From NCBI GenBank assembly GCA_905221605.1, contig CAJNDS010002412.1, forward strand, positions 1,505,386-1,569,385: 64,000 nt of DNA, in the 5' to 3' direction. The DNA comes from Symbiodinium natans (lineage: Eukaryota; Sar; Dinophyceae; Suessiales; Symbiodiniaceae). The position numbers were made by a program, and so were the translations under genes. Shown in pieces: positions 12,401-21,900 of the stretch. The notes beneath the pieces are model-generated. The model did not search any database. It was given only the letters and a program-made list of their open reading frames with translations, and had not been told where the DNA came from. Numbering within the stretch: position 1 is the first letter of the stretch; every line of letters starts with the position of its first letter.

Positions 12401-12726
12401 GACCTGAGGCACCGGCCCAGCCATCAGTACTTCCTGCCCACCTCGGGAACTGTTTGAACTTGTGTTTCAGGACTCCCTTTCTTAGTTGCTGAGTTCATAA
12501 GACCCCCCCCCCCCCCCAAAAGTGTAAAGTGTACACACTCAGCTACTAAGCTTGTGAGAGAGTATTGTGGCTTTACCCAAAATGGCGCCTTGAACCTTCT
12601 GATGAATATGATTCTCTTAAACCAAATGAGGGAAAATATAAGGCATCCCAATGGAACATTTTCGATCTTGAAAATCCAAGCAGCCACTGCAAGCATGATG
12701 GTGTTCGGTAGGTGCAGACGGTTCAT
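6282..12726 (-). CDS. Gene 1: multi-pass membrane protein with C-terminal cytosolic domain (about 16 exons)
   Basis: I do not recognise a named family. Approximate exons in sense order: 12551-12726, 12424-12480, 10745-10860, 10495-10700, 10325-10395, 9632-10205, 9459-9519, 9276-9337, 9029-9113, 8803-8866, 8464-8556, 8107-8300, 7837-8005, 7523-7674, 6518-7334 and 6282-6405, about 1,000 residues if all are joined. Frames were checked across the junctions at 9520-9631, 9338-9458, 9114-9275, 8867-9028, 8557-8802, 8006-8106, 7675-7836 and 6406-6517. In each, removing the intron element gives one continuous frame. The N-terminal two thirds is rich in hydrophobic helices (for example HLIYLGLALGVSLIQLL). 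The C-terminal third is soluble, and the protein ends in an acidic Ser/Asp/Glu tail. The start at 12726 (ATG, then NRLHLPNTIMLAV) is the first plausible one. The link across 10860-12424 is inferred, so a separate short gene upstream is possible. Confidence 0.6.
6406..6517. mobile_element. Introner, family 2 (GGTAGCCC ends)
   Basis: It carries TAGCCCAGGAACC at one end and CTGGGCTACTAAG at the other, and is flanked by the 4-bp direct repeat AGTC (GACT in sense). Removing it together with one GACT restores the gene 1 frame, with a GA donor and an AG acceptor. Confidence 0.8.
6518..7334 (-). CDS. Gene 1, C-terminal domain exon
   Basis: This exon of about 270 codons begins near KPQVMVSHNW. The segment MVSHNWTNSFGSLAAAIL, the WLCAFSVNQH motif and AWCLAEIFEANVLG are spaced as in a Ser-His-aromatic cytosolic domain I associate with many dinoflagellate proteins; that is recalled, not searched. 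Upstream exons supply TNDVVRRAIIPASRLG. The open frame continues past 6518 into an intron element. The true junction uses a GACT duplication and continues as SSWTGCCAILGIWKSRDS to a TGA at 6282-6284. Confidence 0.65.
7418..7509. mobile_element. Introner-like element, CCAGGATGGG...CCCATCCTGG
   Basis: The 10-bp terminal inverted repeats are perfect and are flanked by TA on both sides. It lies in the intron between the gene 1 exons at 7523-7674 and 6518-7334. The reading frame needs the intron to extend to a CCTAG acceptor near 7335, so this element is part of a larger intron. Confidence 0.7.
7675..7836 (-). mobile_element. Introner, family 1 (reverse orientation)
   Basis: The ends are CCTTGTGGACCAAATG and CATTTGGTCCCCAAGG. 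The flanking dinucleotide is TT on both sides, and the sense donor is GAA. The joined frame reads LCFW|ERLSRDEL. A (TA)n microsatellite and TTTAGGG-like units sit inside it. Confidence 0.85.
8006..8106. mobile_element. Introner, CTTAGTTGTCC...ACTAAG family
   Basis: It is flanked by an exact TCCT duplication (AGGA in sense). Placing the boundaries at GA...AG gives the joined frame ILWQ|GQPPEDDVEF. A relative of this family occupies about 8867-9028. Confidence 0.8.
8557..8802. mobile_element. Introner, family 6 (CTTACTTCTCC...GAAGTAAG type)
   Basis: It is flanked by an exact TGGC duplication (GCCA in sense, giving a GC donor). The interior holds repeated 'GGTTCAACTTTGCTGTTCCT' blocks, so it is longer than its relatives at 31389, 52754 and 56400. 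Removal gives the continuous frame LRLVISEARRVRGQPRK. Confidence 0.85.
9114..9275 (+). mobile_element. Introner, family 1 (forward orientation)
   Basis: The ends are CCTTGGGGACGACATGAACC and GTAGTCCCCAAGG, with TA on both flanks and a GTA donor. Joined frame: CCAWYVSNASEDLLS. It includes a short CCCTAAA tract. Confidence 0.9.
9338..9458. mobile_element. Introner, family 3 (CTTAGTTGCTG...CAGCTACTAAG)
   Basis: It is flanked by an exact TCTC duplication (GAGA in sense, giving a GA donor). The joined frame reads MTEIRDGARQCRQVW. A TTTAGGG tract (9391-9415) is inserted in the middle. Confidence 0.85.
9520..9631 (-). mobile_element. Introner, family 1 (reverse orientation), 112 bp archetype
   Basis: CCTTGGGGACGAAATG and CATTTCGTCCCCAAGG are perfect 16-bp inverted repeats, flanked by TA on both sides. 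The sense donor is GTACCTTGG and the acceptor CCCCAAG. The joined frame is ANGLYCVVLGW. It carries almost no telomere-like expansion and so shows the basic size of the family. Confidence 0.92.
9632..10205 (-). CDS. Gene 1, main transmembrane exon
   Basis: This exon of about 190 codons has at least five hydrophobic segments in order, including HLIYLGLALGVSLIQLL, FLAVFCGLFLGVVHVPG, ATAILTVCLACLQWLIWF, LLSWIWICC and WFVAVVFQLSYTGLAVGF. An in-frame ATG lies at 10131 (MALAAKLKLKWHL), but open frame and an AG acceptor precede it, so it is probably internal. At its 3' end the frame runs through a removed introner directly into GLYCVVLGWTLYMLQL of the next exon (9459-9519), giving a further membrane helix. 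Confidence 0.7.
11556..11690 (+). repeat. Telomere-like variant array, TTTAGGGG/TTTGGGGG
   Basis: About 16 tandem 8-mers carry one extra G relative to TTTAGGG. The second half is dominated by TTTGGGGG, so the variant units look locally homogenised. Confidence 0.9.
11705..11781. mobile_element. Palindromic element, GGGATGTTCCCCC...GGACCATCCC
   Basis: A near-perfect inverted repeat (GGATGTTCCCCCTTTATAC with GTATAAAGGGGGACCATCC) surrounds a short loop. Relatives lie at 3155-3262, 39100-39180, 44525-44616, 48088-48195 and 54306-54364. I have not tied this copy to a coding intron. Confidence 0.75.
12424..12726 (-). CDS. Gene 1, candidate first two exons
   Basis: The exon at 12551-12726 starts with ATG and encodes hydrophobic sequence (TIMLAVAAWIFKIENVPLG, then LIFSLIWFKRIIFIRRF). 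It is followed by a family 3 element at 12481-12550 and a short exon (GVLKHKFKQFPRWAG) at about 12424-12480. The next supported exon in the same direction is at 10860. A 1.5 kb gap of telomere-like tracts separates them, so membership of gene 1 is an inference. Confidence 0.45.
   Translation of the reverse strand: MNRLHLPNTIMLAVAAWIFKIENVPLGCLIFSLIWFKRIIFIRRFKAPFWVKPQYSLTSLVAECVHFTLLGGGGGLMNSATKKGSPETQVQTVPEVGRKY
12481..12550. mobile_element. Introner, family 3, with poly-C interior
   Basis: CTTAGTTGCTGAGTTCATAA at one end and CTCAGCTACTAAG at the other. The flanks match in three of four bases (CTTT and CTTG). The central part is shortened and holds a run of about 14 C. Confidence 0.7.
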
Positions 12727-13534
12727 AAACCCTAAACCCCTTATTTTCTCTGAACCCGAAATTCTGTCTCTTTGTCGGTTATCACTATGAACTATGAACC
12801 CCCTATGTGTGTCTTCCTGTCAAACTCGGCTTGAAACGGGTTGGCCGCCTTGAAACCCATATTTGCAGCTAGAGTTCCTTATAAGCCCAAATTAAGGAAA
12901 ACCCCGAAGCAAAACCTAGTGGCGTTGTTAAGGTAGCATAGGCTAAGGACCAGGAGGACCCCATGTAAGGATCCTTCTTAAGTTCGGACATCGTCAACCC
13001 CAACTCCTTACCTACCGTGAAGCCTACGCTGGCCTACACTGCACCTTGCCCTGAATCCTTGGAACCCTGACTGACGTAGCGTTTGTAGGGTTTAGAGGTT
13101 CACAGGATATAAGGCCTTGGGCTGCATTGCTTCACGAAGAGCTGGACGGAGCAATTAGACTAGGGTTTTGGGGCTTATTCTAGTAACAATATACAGGGAC
13201 CATAGGAGGAATACCATTAGTAACTATCACCGACCCCTAGAGAACATGAGGTTTAGGGATCTGGGCCTTGGCGCTCACAACCCTGAAAGCTCCAGAGCCT
13301 TCCAAGCCCTTGGCCGCTCAATGCGCAGCACTTCCGCGAAGGGGTTCCCAACTGAGCGGCGAGCTGCTCTTTGTCGCGGAGTCTAAGCCCGAAACCCGAA
13401 TCACACCGTCCCCTGTGCCCTCATAGCTGCAAACAAATACTTTCACCTAAACCCCATTAGCTTTTGAATGAGCTGGAGATTGACATGTAGAGTTTAACCC
13501 GCACCTTTAAAATGTAGTTGCGTTGTACTTGCAG

Positions 13535-13640
13535 CTTTTTTTGCATCCTGCCTGGAGCGGGATACCGCTATCGGATGCTATCGCTGCTACCAGCCCTATG
13601 GGTACGTCTGCGGCCGTTGCATGCGGGAACTCTATGGTGG
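13535..13640 (+). CDS. Possible plus-strand exon, Cys-rich (zinc-finger-like)
   Basis: After a TTGTACTTGCAG acceptor-like sequence, one frame reads SCLERDTAIGCYRCYQPYGY and then VCGRCMRELYG. The paired CxxC spacing would suit a small zinc ribbon. It is short, isolated and on the opposite strand to every other gene here, so it could be chance or a decayed exon. Confidence 0.25.
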
Positions 13641-14838
13641 TTTTAGGGTTTAGGGTTTAGGGTCTACCCTACGCCGTTTGTTTCACCAGGACTACTGACC
13701 CAACCGCCTCTCTGCCTAAAGCCTATAAACCCTAAACCCCAAACAAACCCTCTGCAACAAGGGCAACGCGAGGCGAAAGCCGAAGGCTCCAAACCCAAGC
13801 CCTGGCTTTCAGGCTTTTGGTGTTAGATATCTTAGGGTCAAGGCGATATACAACTTGAGGACTTATAGGGTTCGGGTTCGTAGATGTTAGGGTTCAGAGG
13901 GTAGAGACCTTGAAGGCGTATTGGGTTCATAGGGTCGAGGGTGCAGTTCGGGTTAAGGGTTCTGGGCATCTCGCGCTGAGGGTAGGGTTTTAGGGTTGGC
14001 ATCTCGTTAGGGTCCGGGTTCTAGGCACCAGGGTTTAGGGTTTAGGGTTTGGGGTTTAGGGTTTGGGGTTTGGGGTTTAGGGTTTGGGGTTTAGGGTTTT
14101 CGGGTGTAGGGTTTGGGGTGTAGACCTTGTGTTTCGTGTTCGGCTTATTCGACTTTAGAGATCCATGTGGCCCTTCTGGCTCAGGCCCGAGGATGCCCGG
14201 GGTACGCTCTCAGAAGCCCATGTCAACCCTGGGGACCAAATGCATCCTAAAATTGGGGTCATATGCCCTAACTAGAATTCCTGCTAAGGTATAGGAAGCC
14301 CAAAAAGACCCCCTAAACCCTAAACCCTAAACCCTAAACCATAAGCCCTAAGCCTATAAGCCCTAAGCCCTAAACTAAAACCTTCTTCAGAATTGGGTCC
14401 GCAAGGAAGGTGTCACTTCGCCCACAAGCTGGGGATCCCGGCGCAGGGAGCCGGAAGCCTGGTTTAGGGGTAGGGTTTAGGGTTTAGGCTTTAGGGTTTA
14501 GGGTTCAGGGGTCAGGGGTTTGGGGTTTAAGCACCACGAAAGTACCCTTAAAGGGCGTGTAGACTGAGGATTTGGACTGAGAACCCTCACCGTGGGGCCC
14601 CGGAAATTCGGGTTTATGGTTTAGGGTGGAACTTGATTGAGAGCATGCTGCAAGGGCAGCCGGATACTTTGACTCGGGGTTTAGGGTTTAGGGTTTAGGG
14701 TTTAGGGTTTAGGGTTTAGGGGCCATGCTCGAAAACAAGGGCCTGGTAGATGCGAATGCACTGGAAGCTGGTGGCCGCCTCGACCGGTGTTCGTTCGTCG
14801 TGAGGCTTCCCTAACACCCAGAGCTGAGCTCTGTAGGG

Positions 14839-15008
14839 TGTAGTGTAGGGTTTAGGGTTTAGGGTTTAGGGTTTAGGGTTTAGGGTTTAGGGTTTAGGGT
14901 TTAGGGTTTAGGGTTTAGGGTTTAGGGTTTAGGGTTTGGGGTTTGGGGTTTGGGGTTTGGGGTTTGGGATTTGGGGTTTGGGGTTTGGGGTTTAGGGTTT
15001 GGGGATTA
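14839..15008 (+). repeat. Long telomere-like tract with a homogenised variant block
   Basis: About 14 TTTAGGG units are followed by a block of about nine TTTGGGG units, then back to TTTAGGG. Clustering of the variant suggests slippage or local conversion, not independent point mutations. Confidence 0.9.
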
Positions 15009-15999
15009 CTACTGTAATGTTACACCTGTCCTACTACTATAAGGTTGTACTAGCATAATGATATACTTTATCATGGTATACTACTATAATGTCATACTAT
15101 ACACTGTCGTACGTTTATATAAAATATGAGAGTGTATTTTGACACCTCTATACCAAAAAGCGCTAGCAAACTTATGCTCGCTCACTTATTAACACAGCGG
15201 GTAGTGAGGTAATCAAGGAGAGCTCCGCTAGTGGATGTTTGCGAGGTTTAGAAGTCTTGGGTCAGGGATCGGGTGTGTGGAGACCCTTTACGGTTTAGGG
15301 TTTAGGGGTTTAGGGTTTAGGGTTTGTGCATACCCAAAGCCAGGATTTTTTGGCCTCCTTCCAGATTAAGGTTGGGAGGTCTTGCCGATGCCTCCAGAAG
15401 AAGGCCGATCCTGGGCGTTGCGGGCTGCTGGCACATTGTCAGAAACTTTTATCAATGGCCGGACGATTTCTCGAATTGGTAGCTGCAGGCAGACGAAGTT
15501 ACTCGTTTCAGATTTCCTCCGTTGGATTGTGGACAAGCTGCTCTTAACCAATTAGTCTGTCTGTCGGTGAACACATGCGAGACAATCAATTGTAGACACG
15601 CCTATGTCCTACGCGCGGAGGTTTAGCGTTTAGCTAGGCCGCTCGGCTATCCTAGGCATGTGGGGATAGTGAAAGATCCTGAGAGACCCCATCGCCCATA
15701 CCCATAGACACGCAGGCTGCCCTTAAACCCTAAACCCTGAACCCTAAACCCTAAACCCGATTTCTTCTCTTTGGTCTGCTTCAGGCAATCTGAGAAGAGG
15801 AAAATCGTCGTCAATCCATCAACGATGGAGGCCGACCTGACAACAGCAACTTATAGTTCTTCTACACCCGGATGCATCAAATTTTGAAGAAAAAAAAAAC
15901 AAAAACATCCCAACTCAGTGACCCTAAACCCTAAACCCTAAACCCTAAACCCTAAACCCTAAACCCTAAACCCTAAACCCTAAACCCTAAACCCTAAAC

Positions 16000-18900
16000 A
16001 CCGCAGCAAAAGCTGCTAAGACATATCTGGGGCGGCTGAAGCAGCAGGCATAGGCAGAGGGGAGTCGCATCCCCGGACACATGCGTGGGGCGCGGGGAGC
16101 GAGATCAATCCTGGGCGAAAGGAAACCTAAAAATTGGGGGGTCATATAACCTATACTACTTTTCCATAATTCCTATGAATGTACCCTAAACCCTAAACCC
16201 TAAACCCTTCTAAGGGTTCATGGAATTCGTCCCCAAGGATCTTGTGCCGGACGCAGTGCGCCTCGAAATGACGCTGGATGTTTGGACTGTGGATGCCTGC
16301 AACATCGCAGGGAGTCTGATTCCTTGGTGGCCCCCGCTAACCCGGTTCAGGCTTTAGGGTTTATAGGGTTTAGGGTTTAGGGTTTAGGGCTTAGAGCTTA
16401 GGGTTTAGGGTTTAGGGTCATGACAAAAGGGTAGCCCTTTTTTTCGTTGAACACGTCAGGGAGCCATAAAGAAAGGGCAAACAAGGTGTACCACCTTGCT
16501 CCCAAGACTCTCATGGTTGTCATGGTATAGTGCCTCCAAGACATCGCCAGCCCAGTTTTCAAGGATGTAGTCAGCCAGCCTTGGGCACGAAATGAACCCA
16601 AAAAATGGAGGGCCATATACCCTATACTACTATATTTCCTATGAAGGCTATATGAACCATAAACCCTTTTAGGGGTTCATAACTCGTCCCCAAGGAGCTC
16701 GCCGTGGCCATATCGCGCGCACAGGTGCAGCGCGTTGTTGCCCGCACTCTCAAAGCACAATGAAGGCTTGAGCCCATACTTCCTTGAGGTCGCCCAGGAA
16801 CCATCTCATACTTAAGGGCACCCCCTTGTTTTGGGTTGGTGACTCTATAAGAGAAGCCCAGAACCTCCCTCCAAAAAGGTACCCACCCTAAACCCTAAAC
16901 CTTAAACCCTAAACCCTAAACCCTAAAAGGGTACCATTGGGCTACCAGGCTTCTGGATCAGGAGCTCCACACATGGCTTCTGTCCGAACTTCACTGCGGC
17001 GAGGAAGGGCGCCACATGGTCCGCGGAGTAGGCGCAGAGCCGGTCCAGGATGTTCTTTGCCCCACCTTGGGGGCCAAATGAGCCCTAAAACTGGGGGTCA
17101 TGTACCCATAACTACTAGAAGTCCTATTAAGGTGTATTGAGCCATAAACCCTCTAGAATTCCTATTAAGGTATATGAACCATACAAACCCTGTTTAGGGT
17201 TCATAATTCATCTCCAAGGCACTTTGGGCCGCCAGGGTCGCGGCCGTGTCGCCGCGCGAGTCCCCCGCATCGGTATCCAGCTGGTGGAGCCAGGGGTCGT
17301 GATCTTGGTGCCACTGGAGCAGCTCGTCCACGATGCTGAGATGCCTACGCAGCACCTTAAGGCAAGGCTGTGGAGAAGGATCACATCTACCTGCATGGGC
17401 TATTTAGACCCGATAACCCATTTAAGAAGGCCCTTTACGGGGTTGGCTAGGGGGATTATAAAGGCCTCAAATCGCCCATGCTGGTATAGCATCGATCTAG
17501 AGAGAGGCGCAGGCCGCAACTCATAAAAAGTGTATACTCGGTTTGCTTCGAGCGATGCGCCGCTTGATGTAAGACCGAACGCTGGAAGAACCCGGCCCGG
17601 CGGTTGATGTCCAACCCCCACTCGGGTTTCAGCAGCTCTTTCAGGGCGTACACGGATCCACAGTCTGCGGCAATGTGCAACGAGGAAAGACCGTTCTCTG
17701 CTTCCGCAGTCACATCAGCCCTCATCTGAAGGAGCTCATCTAAGACAGCGAGGCTGTCATCCGACCGAATTGCATACACCAAGGGTGTGTTATCCGTGTT
17801 GTCTCTCGCGTTGATGTCGGATCTTGCCCGGATCAAGTACTGTACCTGCCAACAATACACAAGGGGGGGGGGGGGGGGGGCTTGCAAAACTAGGCATTTT
17901 TTCTTTAGGCATACGCTGTATAGACACGCAATCACACCACGCGTGAACCTAACCCCTACATGTAAACCGAACCCTATACCTACATGGGCTAGTATACCCT
18001 ATAACCCCTCAAGAAGGCCCTGTTGTAGGGTTGGTTGGGGGATGATAAGGCCCAACAGCCCATGCTGGTAAACCGAAGCAGGCAGGGTACCATTCCATGG
18101 TGTCCGCTTTGGACAGCTCGATGAAGCGGCGTGCAGCCCAGCCCGTCTGTGTCACGTAGCGAAAAGCCTTTTTCTCTGAGAAATTCAGCCATATGCACGT
18201 GCCCGGACATTGATGCTATATGCAACAGCGATTGGCCTCGGCTGAAGCAGCTACAGTACGGGTCAGCCACTACTGCGTTCTTTCAGAAGTTGGGTCATGG
18301 ATGGTGAGGGGTTACGAAGTATCTTCAAGGACTCTTGTTCGGCTCCCGGACTTCCCCTCGTAGAAAACAAGGAAGGAAAGTTGACAGCAACACGAATGCA
18401 GAGAAGTGTCCGTCAGTATTTCCCGTCACCTTCACATCTGGGTCGCGCAGTAAATGCCCCAACAGCTTCACGTTGCCCTCCTGGGTAAGGATGTGCATGA
18501 GGGTGTTGCCAGTGACAGGGTTCTGCTGATTCACATCGAGCTGCCTCTTCTCTAGCTCCTGCTTCATGTACGTGTGCCTCACGAAAGCCATCAAGCCATC
18601 GCCCCTTGCATCAACGAAATGTACGTCGGCCCCACGGTCATCCACCCACGCCTCAAGCAGTGGCAAGTCCCCAGCTTTCACCATTGCTTGTATTGGCAAC
18701 TGGCCATGGGACTTTCGGGCATTGATGTCAGCACGATGCGCAATGAGCAAATCCACCAACCTAGGGCACCAAATATGAACCCTAAACGGGTTGATGCGTC
18801 ATATTACCGTCATAGTTAGGAGTTATAGTACTCAGGGTAAGACCCCCAAACCCTAAACCCTAAACCCTAAACCCTAAACCCCAATTTTTGGGGCTCACTT

Positions 18901-21900
18901 GGTCCCCAAGGAACTGCAGATTCCCCGGGTCGGGTATATGCGCCAGCGCTCGGACAGGATCGGCTCCCGCATCCAACCTTTTCTGAACTTGGAACCCTAG
19001 AATAAGTCATTGATTTTAGGTTTTTCTTAGGTCTCAGGACTTAAAAGCCCCCAAAATTATCATTTTTGCTGTTTCTTAGGAATTATAGTGCCCAAACATG
19101 AAAGATCATTTCGAAGCATCCCTGAGCAACAAGGTTTGAGCTGTTTGAAGGCACCCAAGCCCATCTAGTGGCGACCGCCCATGTCCTTGGCTGCAGCGGT
19201 GCTGCCCCATCCCTGTACGCACTGTGCGTAGGCATGCTGGGAAGTCGCTCATGCTTCTCACGCTGGGATCTGTTTAGGGGTAGGGTTTAGGGTTTAGGGT
19301 TTAGGGTTTAGGGTTTAGGGTTTAGGGTTTAGGGTTTAGGGTTCAGGGTTTAGGGTTTAGGGTTTAGGGTTTAGGTTTAGGGTCTAGGGTTTAGGGTTTA
19401 GGATGGTTTAGGGATAGAGTTCTCATGTCACAGCAGCAACCCTCGTTCATCACGCAGTGGCAACCTCGACCCTCGTGTCCCACCACGACTAAGCCTTGTG
19501 GCCGGGTTTCTATCCTGAGCGTTCACAAGCTCTGCCGGCATTGACTCGTCAATCATCTTGCAGGCGTGCAGAACAAGCAGTAGTGGCCACGTGTTGACCA
19601 TGCTGGGAGCACATTTAAGCAACTGGCGGCTATTGGGCTGCAGCCATGCTCGCTGACTCCAGCGCGCCCTCCATGACAACGTGGACGGCAGGACCGCTTT
19701 GTGCACGATCGATGCATCGTCGTCGTCACGAGAACGCAGCAACTTGAAATAGTCTTTGCGCTGCATCGCCTCCTGCAACCTAGGGGACGAATTATGAACC
19801 CTAAAAGGGTTTATGGCCCATACTACCTTGGGAAGACATATGAACACTAAAAGGGTTTATGGCCCATATTGCCTTGGGGCGAAATATGAACACTAAAAGG
19901 GTTTATGGCCCATATTACCTTAACAGGAAGTATATGACCCCAATTTTAGGCGTCATTTGAGAGTCATTTGGTCCCCAGGCAACACAAACTCTGTGATCGA
20001 AAGATGTGCGCGCACAGCTTTGTGGAGGATATTCTCGCCCTTGTTGTCGACACTGCTGAAGATGTCGGCGCGCATTTGAATCAGCAGTTTCAAGGGCTCG
20101 GGGCTATCTGCCTCGGCTGCGGTGAGAACCATATCCATGCCAGTCATGGGGTGCCTCATGTCGAGAATGCGTCGGGTGTCCTCAGAGTTCCCCTCCACGT
20201 GCGACTTCACGCTTTGCATGTTTTCAGCGCTGCGGGCGCACGCCAGGCCGCAAGGGGTTTCTCTGACATTCTCATGAAACAGATCGGCTCGAGCTCCCAG
20301 CAGTAGGTCCGCAACCGGGCAGGCGTTGAGGAAGTACCTTGAGGAGGACGAAAATGAACCCTAAAATTGGGGTCATATACCCTGGCTACTCTAGTTCCTA
20401 TCAAGGTAATTTGAACCATAAACCCTTTTAGGGTTTATAATTTAATTCGTCCCCAAGGTACAAAGGAGTGTTGCCATGGGAGTTTTTTTCGTTGGCGTTG
20501 CATCGCGCCTTTAGCAATGCCTCCACCATCTTGCTGCCATGCAGGGCATTCTTCGCGGACCTCACTAGAGCGAAGAGGGGGGTTTCTCCATTGTGGTTCT
20601 TCTTGTTCACAGATGCCTTCTTGTCCAGCAGCAGCTGGACATGATGCGGAGAGGCTGCATGGAACAGAGGGCTTCGACCGTCACGCGAGAGCGCCGCATC
20701 AATTTCGGATGGAGGCACATGCTCCAGGACCTCTTTGAGGCCATTGATGCCAGGCAGGGCGGCCAGAATCTGGTGGTTGTGGCCTTGGTTGCTGAGTTCA
20801 TAATCTACAAAAAAGTGTACACTTTCAGTTCTATAGGAGATTATAGTGTCCCAAAAAGTGTAAGGTGTACTGATTCAGCTCCTAAGTGGCCCACCTGAGC
20901 CTTGTATTCCACCAAGAGCCTGGCACACCCCTTTGCTGTGCAAAAGCAGAGCACCTATACTGAACTTGGAACCCTGGCAAAAGTTATCCGCTTTAGCTGT
21001 GTTTTAGGAAGTATAGTACCCAAAAAGTTGTCAGTGTTAGCTGTTTCTTAGGAAGTATAGTACCCAACAAGTTGTCAGTTTTAGCTGTTTCTTAGGAAGC
21101 ATGGTACACAAAAGCTAAAGATAATTTCCAAGCATCCCGAAGGCACAGGAAGGACCGTAGAGGCACCGGGCCATGGCGCCTTCGTCTTGTTCACATCTGG
21201 ATGCTTGCCCTCTTCCAGCAGCAGACGGAGAACCTCACAGAAACTTGTCTCAAACAGCGGCGCAGGCTATAGGCTTGCTGTAGAACGGCTATAGAAGTGT
21301 CGACCGAGATGCTCCACCCATAGTTACTTCAATATGTACTTTTCCAGGAGTATCTAGCGGGCCTTAGGCCACAGCGTTCTTGGCCCTGAAGATGCGTTGC
21401 GCTGCATCAACCCGGAAGGCGAGTTGCTTGAAGATGCTTTGGGTTAAGGGTTTAGGGATTAGGGTGCGTGCTTGACACTAAGTCACTCCGTGTAGAGCTT
21501 CGACCCCTACATCAACGACAGCTGCAGCACGATGTGCTCTTTCCTGACCCTGGCTACTGCACCAGCATGGGCTACTAGGCCATAGCCCATGTAGGCAGGT
21601 CGGCATTTCCTGTTTCCAGGCGCCTTTCGTCTGCTCAGTGAAGCTTCTGGCTTATGTGGGCTTCCTGCAGGGCACAAGGATCCCAAAGGATTCTCGGGTC
21701 GCCCTTTTCTGGCGTGAACAGGTTGAACTTCTAATTCATTGCCTGTTGTGTCTTGAAAAACCCTAAACTGAAAAACCCCTTTTGAAAAAAGAAACAACCT
21801 AAACCCTAAACCCTAGAGGCCCTAGAGGAAGTGCCCAACAAGTTCTCCAAGGAACGCCGGGGTTGCCAGACTCCGCGGCGGCGAAAAGCAGCGTCTTCTG

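Larger units (their letters stand above)
12727..16000. other. Repeat-rich spacer between genes 1 and 2
   Basis: This stretch is mostly telomere-like tracts (14028-14120, 14470-14510, 14680-14721, 14839-15008, 15724-15760, 15921-16000), and 14215-14295 is half of a family 1 element. The interval 15330-15550 is open on both strands without a clear preference. A possible plus-strand exon at 13535-13640 is listed separately. Otherwise I see nothing coding. Confidence 0.55.
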
